Notes under the pieces: generated by a model
The model's database searches: none
What the model saw: only the letters and a program-made list of their open reading frames with translations
Told to the model about the DNA's origin: nothing
DNA from: JBFWVD01 sp050246915
GTDB taxonomy: Bacteria > Actinomycetota > Acidimicrobiia > Acidimicrobiales > Ilumatobacteraceae
Direction of reading: 5' to 3'
NCBI GenBank assembly: GCA_050246915.1
Contig: JBFWVD010000017.1
Span: 1-64,000 of the forward strand
DNA: 64,000 nt
Position numbers and translations under genes: made by a program
In this document: one piece after another, positions 16,928-25,135 of the stretch
Layout: every line of letters begins with the position of its first letter
Position numbering within the stretch: the stretch's first letter is position 1

Positions 16928-17575
16928 GTGCCCCCCGACGATGCATCGGAAGTAGCCACCGGAGCCCCAAGGCCACGCCCACGACGCGGCCGAGCGCTCG
17001 ACCCCAGCCGCGACGAAGCGATCCGCGCCGCCGTGCTGGCCGGCCTGGCCGAAGTCGGTTACGAGGGCCTCACCATGGACATGGTCGCGGCGAGGGCCAA
17101 GGCGGGTAAGGGTGCGCTGTATCGACGTTGGCCGTCGAAGCCGGCACTGGTCATCGACGCCCTCTCCCATCTTCGGCCGGCACCGGTGCTACCCGATCAA
17201 GGCAGCCTCATCGCCGACCTCGACATGCTGGTGGTGCTGGCAACACCGGAGCGGCAGCGCGTCCCAGGGGTGGAGTTGATGGCGGGCATCGCGTCGGCCG
17301 CGCAACGTGATCCCGAACTCGCTGAGGCGCTTCGCACCCAGTTCCTCGAACCACGCAAGCAAGCCATCCGTTCCATCATCGAACGGGCGCAAGGGCGGGG
17401 CGAACTGGCTCGGGATCTGGAGATCGACCTCATCCTCGAGATCGTCCCGGCCATGGTCATGCACCGAGCGTTGGTGATGCAGATGACACCCGACCGCGAG
17501 TTCATCGTGAAGGTGCTGCACACCATCGTGCTGCCCGCGCTGTTGCACGAGCGCGTCACCCCTCAGGCCGATTGA
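16928..17575 (+). CDS. TetR/AcrR-family transcriptional regulator
   Basis: A 215-residue one-component repressor. After a basic, Pro/Arg-rich tail, residues about 27-75 form the TetR helix-turn-helix (AIRAAVLAGLAEVGYEGLTMDMVAARAKAGKGALYRRW in pieces). The C-terminal two-thirds is the variable helical ligand-binding and dimerisation domain. It is transcribed divergently from the DrrAB exporter, with a 26-bp palindrome between them, so it most likely senses the exporter's cargo and represses both units. The GTG start is 6 nt after TACACT, so the mRNA is probably leaderless. The 3' end overlaps the convergent repeat-protein gene by 13 bp. Confidence 0.9.
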   Translation: MPPDDASEVATGAPRPRPRRGRALDPSRDEAIRAAVLAGLAEVGYEGLTMDMVAARAKAGKGALYRRWPSKPALVIDALSHLRPAPVLPDQGSLIADLDMLVVLATPERQRVPGVELMAGIASAAQRDPELAEALRTQFLEPRKQAIRSIIERAQGRGELARDLEIDLILEIVPAMVMHRALVMQMTPDREFIVKVLHTIVLPALLHERVTPQAD

Positions 17576-20046
17576 CCAATCCGAACTGGGGTCACGCTGT
17601 TGGTGAAGGTCCCGTTCCCGAGTTGCCCGAAGTCGTTCTTGCCCCAGCAGTAGATCCCTCCGTCGGTGGCCGCTGCACACATGTGGTTCTCCCCACCGAA
17701 GATGTAGACGACCGGCGGAAGCCCAGCAATTGGAGTTGACAGCCCTGTTGAAGCGACGCCCGGCGATGAACCGATGCCAAGGCTTGCCGACTGCGCGGAT
17801 CCGTAGCAGTACACGCGTTGATCGACACGCAGGACGCACCGATACCCACCAAAGAAGTCGGCCGAGCCGTACCCGAGAACCTGGACAACGTCCGTAGCCG
17901 GTTGGCCCGTCCCAGCCATCACTATCTGCTCCGCAGAGAACGCTAGATAGGGCGGCGGGTTGCCGGGGGTACCCATCTGCCAGCACGTGGCCCGTCCGTA
18001 CCGCTGCGTGGCACACACCGTTGTCCATTCGAGACTGATGGAGTCAGCATCGACGAGCCCGGGGATCGTGACCATGTCCAAATTGCCAACGGCCCCGAAC
18101 GGATTGACGCCCGCGTTCACACACGACACCGTGCCACCTGAGTGCAACGCACAAGCATTGGCGACTCCCACGGCAATCTGCTCGATGTCGCTCCAACCGG
18201 CAATGGAGAGCGTCCCCTCGCTCAAGATCCCGCTATTGATGGGACGACCGAATCCATCGCCCCAACAACGCACCGACCCCGAAGCCTCCAGTGCGCACGT
18301 GTGATACCCGGCTGCTTCGACGTCCACCACCCCACTCAGGCCTGACACCTGAACTGGCATGGCATTCGACACGTATGTGACGCCGAGGGTCCCCGGGATG
18401 TTCTCACCCCAGCACCACACCGTTCGATCCGACCGGAGCACACAGGTGTGCATCGCCCCCAGGGCAACGTCGACCACGTCGTCGAACCACGTCATCTTGA
18501 CCGGCACCACCCATCGCGTCTGTTCGGCTCGCGGTGACAGCACGGGAGGCGGCGGTTCCTGGACAGGGGTGTAGCCAGCCAAAGGCTTCCCGTCGGCGCC
18601 GAGAGGTACGGGCAGGTATCGGGGTTCCGGCGGAGCGGTGGCCGATGGCGTATGCGGCGGGGCGAACCATTCGCGGACCATCGCGCCCCAACAGGCGAGA
18701 CGACCATCGCGGGTCACAGAACAGTTGCCGTTCGCACCTGCGGTCAAAGACCTCACCGTGTTCGGTTCGTCGCGGAAGTACCCCACCACATCGGCGACGA
18801 GGTCGACCCGCCCCGAGTCGTTGTAGATGCTGGCGAAACCAGCGGCACCGACCTTCACGATCACGAGGTTGGCGCTGATCTGCGACGGGGACGTGACGTT
18901 CAGGTTGGATGAACCAGGTCGTGGCGCGCCGGTCGGCCACACGTTGAGATAGGTGGGGATCGACGGCGAGATGCCCGTCACGTTCAGCACCACGGCCGAC
19001 ACGTTCGCGGTCGGCACTCCACCGATGCCGACAACGGGGATGTCGAAGGTCTCCATCGGACTGATCGGTCGACCCGTATTCGTCCCACCGGCCACGACGA
19101 ACCCGCCCGGCCGGGTCTCGAGGATCCTCGACGGAGTGAGCGGCACGAAGCTCCCGCCGGTCGGGAAGTAGCCCTGGACATCAGCGACCACGTCGGTGGC
19201 GCCCGCGTAGTTGTAGACGGACACCGACCCGCGCTCGCCCACCTTGGCGATGACGAGGTTGGGGACCGTGTCGCCACGGCGCATGTTGACGCTCGATGCT
19301 GTTGGGCGAGCGACGCCGGTCGGCCACACGGTGAGGTATGAAGCCTCGCTCACGTTGGCCGCCGTGACGTTCAACACCACTGCGTCAACTCCCGTTGACG
19401 GCACACCACCCCGACCCATGACAGTCAGCTCCAGCGTCTCATCGGCACCCAGGCGCGATCCACGAACGCCGAGACCATCGACGGTCGGCGCGCCGGGGCG
19501 CGTGTCGAGCACTCGGGCCGGCACCAGAGGAACGAACGGATCCGCCGCCGGGAAGAACCCCGCAACATCGACGATCACGTCGGTGGTCCCGTACAGGTTG
19601 TAGATGCTGATGCGACCGCCGGTGCCGATCTTGGCCACGACAAGGTTCGGCGTCGTCTGACCAACGGAGAAGTTCAGATTGGACGCGCCCGGCATGGCAC
19701 TACCCGTTGGCCACACCGTCAACACCGATCCCGCCGTGGGCTTGGTCACGGTGACGTTCACCGCCACGGCCGACACTCCCGTGCTCGGCACACCGCCGCG
19801 TCCCAGGACAGGCACATCGATGACCATGCCGGGGCCGAGCTGAAAGCCCCGGGTCCCAACGCCATCCACCGTCGTGCCGGCGAACCGGGTGTCGAGCAAC
19901 CGCGCCGGTACGAGGGGGTGGTATCTCGTGGCCGGTGCCAAAGGCGTGGGCGGGGCAGGCACGGCACTCACCGGTGGGGCTTGGAACACGAGTAAGGACC
20001 CGAACGCAGCCGCGCCAACAAGTATCGCCCGTATCCCCCTGCCCAT
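17563..20046 (-). CDS. Large secreted protein with LDTR-type repeats and RCC1-like propeller
   Basis: An 827-residue exported protein. It begins MGRGIRAILVGAAAFGSLLV with an Ala/Pro cleavage region (PVSAVPAPP). Three repeats of about 120 residues follow, each opening VPARLLDTR, VPARVLDTR or TPSRILETR and containing GRGGVPSTGV, VLNVT, VWPTG and a VVADVxGYF end. The C-terminal half has RCC1-like blades (CWGENIPGTLG, VRCWGDGFGR, YCWGKNDFGQLGNG) that should fold as a beta-propeller with many Cys residues. The long open frame upstream of 20046 covers the opposite-strand riboswitch and ribE and is rejected. Probably a cell-surface or extracellular binding protein; ligand unknown. Confidence 0.85.
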   Translation of the reverse strand: MGRGIRAILVGAAAFGSLLVFQAPPVSAVPAPPTPLAPATRYHPLVPARLLDTRFAGTTVDGVGTRGFQLGPGMVIDVPVLGRGGVPSTGVSAVAVNVTVTKPTAGSVLTVWPTGSAMPGASNLNFSVGQTTPNLVVAKIGTGGRISIYNLYGTTDVIVDVAGFFPAADPFVPLVPARVLDTRPGAPTVDGLGVRGSRLGADETLELTVMGRGGVPSTGVDAVVLNVTAANVSEASYLTVWPTGVARPTASSVNMRRGDTVPNLVIAKVGERGSVSVYNYAGATDVVADVQGYFPTGGSFVPLTPSRILETRPGGFVVAGGTNTGRPISPMETFDIPVVGIGGVPTANVSAVVLNVTGISPSIPTYLNVWPTGAPRPGSSNLNVTSPSQISANLVIVKVGAAGFASIYNDSGRVDLVADVVGYFRDEPNTVRSLTAGANGNCSVTRDGRLACWGAMVREWFAPPHTPSATAPPEPRYLPVPLGADGKPLAGYTPVQEPPPPVLSPRAEQTRWVVPVKMTWFDDVVDVALGAMHTCVLRSDRTVWCWGENIPGTLGVTYVSNAMPVQVSGLSGVVDVEAAGYHTCALEASGSVRCWGDGFGRPINSGILSEGTLSIAGWSDIEQIAVGVANACALHSGGTVSCVNAGVNPFGAVGNLDMVTIPGLVDADSISLEWTTVCATQRYGRATCWQMGTPGNPPPYLAFSAEQIVMAGTGQPATDVVQVLGYGSADFFGGYRCVLRVDQRVYCYGSAQSASLGIGSSPGVASTGLSTPIAGLPPVVYIFGGENHMCAAATDGGIYCWGKNDFGQLGNGTFTNSVTPVRIGQSA

Positions 20047-20158
20047 CTCCGGCAAGGTACCCGCTCGCCGAGCCACGGCAAGCAGGAGGCGAGAACTCCC
20101 GTCTCCGCTGTTGCCGAACGGTGCCCCCTCGGTACCATCGGCCTCTACAACCGAAACC

Positions 20159-20281
20159 CCCCGTGCGGGGAAAGGTGCAATTCCTGACCGGCGGTACAGC
20201 CCGCGAACCTCCTGAGCGATCGGGAGGCCGATTCGGTGGAACTCCGAAGCCGACGGTGAAAGTCCGGATGGGAGCATGGGG
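20159..20281 (+). ncRNA. FMN riboswitch (RFN element)
   Basis: The conserved RFN core is clear: AATTCCTGACCGGCGGTACAG (in part), CCCGCGAACC, a variable GGGAGG arm, ATTCGGTGGAACTCCGAAGC, CCGACGGTGAAAGTCCGGATGGGAG. Helix P1 forms between CCCCGTGC (20159-20166) and GCATGGGG (20274-20281, one G-U pair). It precedes ribE-ribBA-ribH by about 115 nt and should shut the operon off when FMN is abundant. Confidence 0.96.
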
Positions 20282-20301
20282 CCCGAGCCAGCGCGGCTTT
20301 C

Positions 20302-20326
20302 GTCGCGTCCACGTCGTGGACGCGAC
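20302..20326 (+). terminator. Candidate expression-platform hairpin of the FMN riboswitch
   Basis: A perfect 11-bp stem (GTCGCGTCCAC at 20302-20312 with GTGGACGCGAC at 20316-20326) around a 3-nt loop lies 20 nt after riboswitch helix P1. It is followed by TCATTCGTGCTT rather than a pure U-tract. It could act as the terminator formed in the FMN-bound state. The anti-terminator partner was not worked out. Confidence 0.55.
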
Positions 20327-20394
20327 TCATTCGTGCTTGCCCGCGCTCTGGTCTCCGTCTCCGCTCGAGGGACGACAGGACTGGAGCCACGGAC

Positions 20395-21000
20395 ATGTTC
20401 ACGGGAATCGTCGAGGAGTTGGGCACGGTGGTGTCCTTCGAAGGCAGCAGGCTGCGCATCGCCGCCACCGTCGTGCTCGAAGGCTCGGTGATCGGCTCCT
20501 CCATTGCTGTCAACGGATGTTGCCTCACCCTCGTCGAGTCCGGCCCGGACTGGTGGGAAGCCGACGTATCGCCCGAGACCGTGGCGCGCACCTCGCTGGC
20601 CGACACGGCACCGGGCGACCCGGTCAATCTCGAACGCCCCGTGCGCCTCGCCGATCGCCTCGGCGGGCATCTCGTACAAGGCCACGTTGACGGGGTCGGC
20701 GAGATCGTCGCCACGCCACCAGATCTGCACATCAAGATCCCCGCACCGCTCATGCGCTACGTCGTCGAGAAGGGCTCCATCACCGTCGACGGAGTGAGCC
20801 TCACCGTCGTGCAGCCCATGACCGACGGCTTCACCGTCGCGGTCATCCCTCACACCGCAGCGGTCACCACGTTGGGGCACAAGCCGCCCGGAGCCAAGGT
20901 GAACATCGAGGTGGATGTGATCGCCAAGTACGTCGAGCGCCTCCTGGCCCCGCAACTCGGGGTTCAGGTGGGGCAGGCCACATCTCAGGACCCGTCATGA
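20395..21000 (+). CDS. ribE: Riboflavin synthase, alpha subunit
   Basis: A 201-residue trimeric riboflavin synthase that dismutates two 6,7-dimethyl-8-ribityllumazine molecules to riboflavin. It has the two homologous lumazine-binding barrels: MFTGIVEELGTV, SIAVNGCCLTLVE (first) and GHLVQGHVDGVGEIV, KGSITVDGVSLTVV (second), then the C-terminal trimerisation helix. Length and motifs are normal. GGAG upstream of ATG 20395 provides the ribosome-binding site, and the FMN riboswitch controls the transcript. The stop overlaps the ribBA start (ATGA). The symbol ribE follows actinobacterial usage (ribC in E. coli). Confidence 0.96.
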   Translation: MFTGIVEELGTVVSFEGSRLRIAATVVLEGSVIGSSIAVNGCCLTLVESGPDWWEADVSPETVARTSLADTAPGDPVNLERPVRLADRLGGHLVQGHVDGVGEIVATPPDLHIKIPAPLMRYVVEKGSITVDGVSLTVVQPMTDGFTVAVIPHTAAVTTLGHKPPGAKVNIEVDVIAKYVERLLAPQLGVQVGQATSQDPS

Positions 21001-22127
21001 CCAACCCGTTCGATCCGATCGAGGACGCCATCGCTGCCGTGGCCCGGGGCGAGATCGTGGTGGTCGCCGACGACGAGGACCGCGAGAACGAAGGCGACCT
21101 CATCATGGCGGCCGACGCGGCAACGGCGGAGAAGATCGCCTTCTTCGTGCGCCACACCTCGGGGGTGATCTGTGTCGGCCTCCCCGGGGAGCGATGCGAC
21201 GAGCTCCATCTGCCGCTCATGGTGCCGCCATCGGCCAATACCGAAGTGCAGTCAACTGCGTTCACCGTGACGGTGGATCTGAAAGTCGGCACCAGCACAG
21301 GCATCAGCGCGGCCGATCGGGCCGCCACCATCAATGCGCTCGCTGATCCCGCCAAGCGCCCCGACGATTTCAACCGTCCGGGCCACATCTTCCCGCTCCG
21401 CGCCCGCCCGGGTGGGGTTCTCAAGCGCGCCGGGCACACCGAAGCGTCGGTCGATCTCGCCCGGCTCGCCGGCCGAGCACCCGCCGGCGTGCTGTGCGAG
21501 GTCGTGCTCGAAGGTGGGTCGATGGCCCGTGTCCCCGATCTGCGAGCGTTCGCCCAACAGCACGGGTTGAAGTTCGTGTCCATCGCCGATCTGATCCGCC
21601 ATCGGCGCATGGCCGAGAAGCTCATCGCTCGCGTCGGGGACACCCGGATTCCCACCGAACACGGAGAGTTCCGGTGCATCGCCTTCCAGAACCTCCTCGA
21701 CGGCGAGCAGCACGTGGCGTTCGCGGCCGGCGATGTGGCCGGCGCCGATGACGTGTTGGTGCGGGTGCATTCCGAGTGCCTCACCGGTGATGTGTTCGGC
21801 AGCCTTCGCTGCGACTGCGGTGCGCACCTGCAGGCGTCGATGCGTCAGATCGCCGAAGCAGGCCAAGGAGTGATCGTGTACCTGCGTGGCCACGAGAGCC
21901 GCTCCCACGCATTCAACAGCGCGGGGACCGATGTGGACAGCCGCGAGTACGGCATCGGCGCGCAGATCCTCGCCGACCTCGGCGTCACCACCATGCGCCT
22001 GCTCACCAACAACCCCGCAACGTACGGCGGGCTCGAGGGCTTCGGCCTCCACATCACCGGGCGGGTCCCGCTCGTGCTCCCCGAGCATCACCAGACAACT
22101 CATCAACACGCGAACGGAGCGTCATGA
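20997..22127 (+). CDS. ribBA: Bifunctional RibBA (DHBP synthase / GTP cyclohydrolase II) with an abnormal RibA half
   Basis: A 376-residue fusion. The N-terminal half (1-205) is an intact 3,4-dihydroxy-2-butanone-4-phosphate synthase with DDEDRENEGDLI, HTSGVICVGL and RAGHTEASVDLARLAG. The C-terminal half has the GTP cyclohydrolase II zinc cysteines (C261, C272, C274 in HSECLTGDVFGSLRCDCG) and the late SREYGIGAQIL and RLLTNNP motifs. Between GHE (298-300) and DSREYG, however, the usual GRGIG catalytic segment and about 20 residues are missing and replaced by SRSHAFNSAGTDV. GTP cyclohydrolase II activity is therefore doubtful. The gene overlaps ribE and ribH by 4 bp each. Confidence 0.92.
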   Translation: MTNPFDPIEDAIAAVARGEIVVVADDEDRENEGDLIMAADAATAEKIAFFVRHTSGVICVGLPGERCDELHLPLMVPPSANTEVQSTAFTVTVDLKVGTSTGISAADRAATINALADPAKRPDDFNRPGHIFPLRARPGGVLKRAGHTEASVDLARLAGRAPAGVLCEVVLEGGSMARVPDLRAFAQQHGLKFVSIADLIRHRRMAEKLIARVGDTRIPTEHGEFRCIAFQNLLDGEQHVAFAAGDVAGADDVLVRVHSECLTGDVFGSLRCDCGAHLQASMRQIAEAGQGVIVYLRGHESRSHAFNSAGTDVDSREYGIGAQILADLGVTTMRLLTNNPATYGGLEGFGLHITGRVPLVLPEHHQTTHQHANGAS

Positions 22128-22639
22128 GCAACAACATCCTCTCGGCCGATCTGAACGGCAGCGGCCTGCGCTTTGCGCTGGTGGCCAGCCGGTTCAACGA
22201 TCTCATCGTCGAGCGCCTCGTGGCCGGAGCCACCGACGCGCTCGTGCGCCACGGTGTGGCCGCCGACGACGTCGAGATGGCGTGGGTGCCCGGGGCCTGG
22301 GAACTGCCGGTGATCGCCAAGCATCTGGTTCACACCGGCCGCTTCGATGCCGTCGTCGCGCTCGGCGCCGTGATCCGTGGCTCCACTGCGCACTTCGAAC
22401 ACGTCGCCGGACAATGCGCATCTGGCCTTGCGTCAATAGCACTTGACACCGGCATCCCGGTTGCCTTCGGAGTGCTCACCACCGACTCGATCGAGCAGGC
22501 CATCGAACGGGCCGGCACCAAGGCTGGCAACAAGGGCATCGAAGCGGCCACGGCAGCGCTCGAATCCGTCAACCTCATCCGGATCATCCACGCCGACGAT
22601 CCGAACGGCCATCGCGGTCCGTTCCCGTTCGGGAGCTGA
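22124..22639 (+). CDS. ribH: 6,7-dimethyl-8-ribityllumazine synthase
   Basis: The 171-residue lumazine synthase condenses 5-amino-6-ribitylamino-uracil with dihydroxybutanone phosphate, the product of the RibB half of the preceding gene. Motifs: FALVASRFND, WVPGAWELPV, VALGAVIRGSTAHFEHVA (catalytic His region) and PVAFGVLTTDSIEQA. It is the last gene of the riboswitch-controlled unit, with a 4-bp ATGA overlap. A near-copy of the window's 16-bp palindrome lies in it at 22432-22447, encoding S-I-A-L-D-T with unusually AT-rich codons. No ribD gene is present in the window. Confidence 0.96.
   Translation: MSNNILSADLNGSGLRFALVASRFNDLIVERLVAGATDALVRHGVAADDVEMAWVPGAWELPVIAKHLVHTGRFDAVVALGAVIRGSTAHFEHVAGQCASGLASIALDTGIPVAFGVLTTDSIEQAIERAGTKAGNKGIEAATAALESVNLIRIIHADDPNGHRGPFPFGS
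22432..22447. repeat. Dispersed 16-bp palindrome, GTCAAT-AGCA-CTTGAC (copy with one mismatch)
   Basis: It has the same arms, spacer length and flanks (C before, AC after) as the exact copies, with one arm base changed (CTTGAC). It lies inside ribH in the same reading frame as the copies at 12559 and 23986 (S-x-x-I/L-D-T). The codons tca ata gca ctt are rare in this GC-rich context. Confidence 0.65.
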
Positions 22640-22698
22640 GCGCTCCCGAAAACCTGCCGGGCATATTGACACGGGCTCTCCCAGGCCGGTTCACGAAA

Positions 22699-22741
22699 CG
22701 AACCAAGTTGGTTCGCTTTTCGAACTGACCTCCTCTAGGGT
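22699..22741 (+). promoter_or_regulatory. fbiC promoter with palindromic operator-like element
   Basis: CGAACCAA-G-TTGGTTCG (22699-22715) is a perfect 8-bp-arm inverted repeat immediately upstream of a TAGGGT -10 box (22736-22741). The -10 box is exactly 6 nt from the fbiC ATG, predicting a leaderless mRNA. The palindrome covers the -35 region, so a regulator could bind there. It is not a LexA box. Confidence 0.6.
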
Positions 22742-22747
22742 GACCCC

Positions 22748-25135
22748 ATGGGTAGCCCGACCGCGCAGACCAGCCTCGATCACATCGATCTCGACCAGCT
22801 CTCGGCGCTGCCGTTCGACGAGCTGCTGGTCATGGCTCGCTCTGTGCGCGACGCCCGGTTCGGCAATCGCATCACCTTCTCCCCCAAGGTGTTCATTCCC
22901 CTCACCATGCTGTGTCGGGACTCGTGCGGGTACTGCACGTTTGCCCAACCCCCGGCCCGACTCGAGTCGCCGTACCTGAGTGCCGACGAGGTGCTGGCCA
23001 TCGCCCGCCGTGGCGCCGAGATGGGCTGCCACGAAGCGCTGTTCACCTTGGGTGAAGCGCCGGAGGATCGCTACGAGGTCGCCCGCCGCTGGCTCACCGA
23101 CAACGGTTTCGACTCGACGGTGCACTACCTCACCGAGATGGCTCGGTTGGTGGTGAGCGAGACCGGCCTGCTCCCTCATGCCAACGCCGGAGCACTCAAC
23201 CACGACGAACTGCGCGCCCTGCGAGCCGTCGCTCCGAGCCAGGGGATGATGATCGAGTCGCTCAACGACTCACTGGCCTGTCATCGCAGTGCACCGGACA
23301 AGACAGCGGCGCGCCGTCTGGCCACGCTCGACGCGGCGGGCCGTGCCCAGGTGGCGTTCACCACCGGGATCCTCGTCGGTATCGGCGAGTCGCGCGCCGA
23401 TCGCATCGAAGCCCTGCAGGCCATCGCCGCATCGCATCGCACACATGGGCACATCCAGGAGGTGATCGTCCAGAACTTCATGCCCAAGCTGCGCACCGCC
23501 ATGGTGAACGAACCACCGTGTCCCCCCGAGGAGTTCCTGTGGACCATCGCCATGGCACGGTTGTTGCTCCCGGCCGAGATCCATCTGCAAGCACCACCGA
23601 ACCTCTCCGACGACTTCGGATCGCTCCTCGCGGCCGGCATCGACGACTGGGGCGGGGTGTCGCCAGTGACCGCCGATCACGTGAACCCCGAGCGACCCTG
23701 GCCTGATCTCGATCGCCTGCGCTCCGTGACCGAAGCGGCCGGCCACACGTTGGCGCCACGTCTCACCATCTATCCCGAGTACGCCCTACAACCGGCGCGC
23801 TGGCTCGATGATGGCCTGCGCTTCGCGGTGCTCGATCGCAGCGATGCGGCCGGGCTCGGTCGCGACGACCCGGGGAGCGTGTGGCCCAACAAGATCACCG
23901 CGGCCGATGTCGTGGGCGATGGCGCCGAGGTGACGCTGGTCGGACATCGCTCCACCGCTTGGTACTCGGGCGCCTCCGCCAGTCCGTCAATGTTGATTGA
24001 CACTGACGCCGCGGCGTCGGTGCGGTCGGGCGCCGTGGCCGAGGTGCTGGCCGGCGTGCGTGCTGGGCAGACACCCGAGGTGGACGAGATAGTGGCGCTG
24101 TTCGGCGCACGTGGCCCCGAGGTGGCCGCGGTGGCCGTGCTGGCCGACGAACTGCGTAGTGCTGCCGTGGGCGACTCGTTGACTTGGGTGGCCAACCGCA
24201 ACATCAACTACACCAACGTGTGCACGTTCAAGTGCAAGTTCTGCGGCTTCTCCAAGGGTCCGCTCAGCTTGAACCTCCGGGGAACGCCGTATCTGTTGAC
24301 GCTCGATGACATCGCCCAGCGTGCCGTCGAGGCATGGGAGCGCGGCGCAACCGAAGTCACCTTGCAGGGCGGTATCCATCCCGACTTCGACGGTGACTAC
24401 TACATCGAAGTGACGCGCGCTGTGAAAGACGCAGTGCCAGGCATGCACATCCACGGCTTCACCGCACTCGAGGTGACCGAAGGTGCTCGTCGTCTGGCCG
24501 AACCGCTGCACAGCTACCTCACGCGTCTGAAGGAGGCCGGTCTCGGTTCGCTCCCAGGCACCGCAGCGGAGATCCTCGACGATCCAGTGCGGGCCATCTT
24601 GTGCCCCGACAAGATCAACACCGAGCAGTGGCTCGAGTGCCATCGAGTTGCGCACGAGGTCGGTCTGTTCTCCAACATCACGATGATGTTCGGTTCGGTC
24701 GAGCAGCCCGTCAGCTGGGCTCGCCACCTCGTGCGGACCCGCGATCTGCAACGCGTCACCGGTGGGTTCACCGAGTTCGTGGGCCTGCCGTTCGTGCACA
24801 TGGCCTCGCCCATCTACTTGCAGCGCAAGGCCCGTCGTGGTCCGACGTTCCGCGAGAACCTGCTCGTGCATGCCGTGGCCCGCATCGTCTACAACGGGCT
24901 CATCGACAACGTGCAAGCGTCCTGGGTGAAGATCGGTGTCGACGGAGCGCGCCAGTTGCTCCAAGCCGGCTGCAACGATCTCGGCGGCACACTCATCAAC
25001 GAGAACATCAGCCGCGCCGCGGGGGCGAGCCATGGTCAGGAGATGGACGCCGACGCGTTTGCCGCGTTGGTCGCGCCGCTCGGCCGAACGCTCGAGCAGC
25101 GCACGACGGCCTATGGACGAGTGGCTGTCGCCTGA
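22748..25135 (+). CDS. fbiC: FO synthase, fused CofG-CofH (coenzyme F420 biosynthesis)
   Basis: A 795-residue protein with two radical-SAM modules that together make the F420 chromophore FO from tyrosine and 5-amino-6-ribitylamino-uracil. The CofG-like half has the CX3CX2C cluster at C56, C60 and C63 (CRDSCGYC). The CofH-like half has C492, C496 and C499 (CTFKCKFC) followed by GFSKGP, TEVTLQGGIHP and HIHGFTALEV. The length is close to that of mycobacterial FbiC. Its substrate is an intermediate of the riboflavin pathway encoded just upstream. An exact copy of the AT-rich palindrome lies in the inter-module linker (about residue 413). Convergent with and overlapping the BrkB gene by 25 bp. Confidence 0.96.
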   Translation: MGSPTAQTSLDHIDLDQLSALPFDELLVMARSVRDARFGNRITFSPKVFIPLTMLCRDSCGYCTFAQPPARLESPYLSADEVLAIARRGAEMGCHEALFTLGEAPEDRYEVARRWLTDNGFDSTVHYLTEMARLVVSETGLLPHANAGALNHDELRALRAVAPSQGMMIESLNDSLACHRSAPDKTAARRLATLDAAGRAQVAFTTGILVGIGESRADRIEALQAIAASHRTHGHIQEVIVQNFMPKLRTAMVNEPPCPPEEFLWTIAMARLLLPAEIHLQAPPNLSDDFGSLLAAGIDDWGGVSPVTADHVNPERPWPDLDRLRSVTEAAGHTLAPRLTIYPEYALQPARWLDDGLRFAVLDRSDAAGLGRDDPGSVWPNKITAADVVGDGAEVTLVGHRSTAWYSGASASPSMLIDTDAAASVRSGAVAEVLAGVRAGQTPEVDEIVALFGARGPEVAAVAVLADELRSAAVGDSLTWVANRNINYTNVCTFKCKFCGFSKGPLSLNLRGTPYLLTLDDIAQRAVEAWERGATEVTLQGGIHPDFDGDYYIEVTRAVKDAVPGMHIHGFTALEVTEGARRLAEPLHSYLTRLKEAGLGSLPGTAAEILDDPVRAILCPDKINTEQWLECHRVAHEVGLFSNITMMFGSVEQPVSWARHLVRTRDLQRVTGGFTEFVGLPFVHMASPIYLQRKARRGPTFRENLLVHAVARIVYNGLIDNVQASWVKIGVDGARQLLQAGCNDLGGTLINENISRAAGASHGQEMDADAFAALVAPLGRTLEQRTTAYGRVAVA
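23986..24001. repeat. Dispersed 16-bp palindrome GTCAAT-GTTG-ATTGAC (copy 2)
   Basis: An exact inverted repeat with C before and ACT after, lying in the linker between the two radical-SAM halves of fbiC. It encodes S-M-L-I-D-T (tca atg ttg att gac act), in the same frame as the copy in the acyl-CoA ligase gene. Surrounding codons are GC-rich. Confidence 0.8.

Noticed and set aside
19384..19399. GTCAAC-TCCC-GTTGAC palindrome inside the LDTR-repeat gene
   Set aside because: Arm sequence differs from the dispersed GTCAAT motif, and it lies in a protein repeat where sister repeats carry other bases; probably chance.
20047..20955. Extension of the LDTR/RCC1 protein frame over the riboswitch and ribE
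   Set aside because: A clear signal peptide begins at 20046, and the upstream part is antisense to the FMN riboswitch and ribE.
22660..22700. ATTGACAC half-site upstream of fbiC as another palindrome copy or a -35 box
   Set aside because: There is no second arm, and no -10 box at the correct distance from TTGACA.
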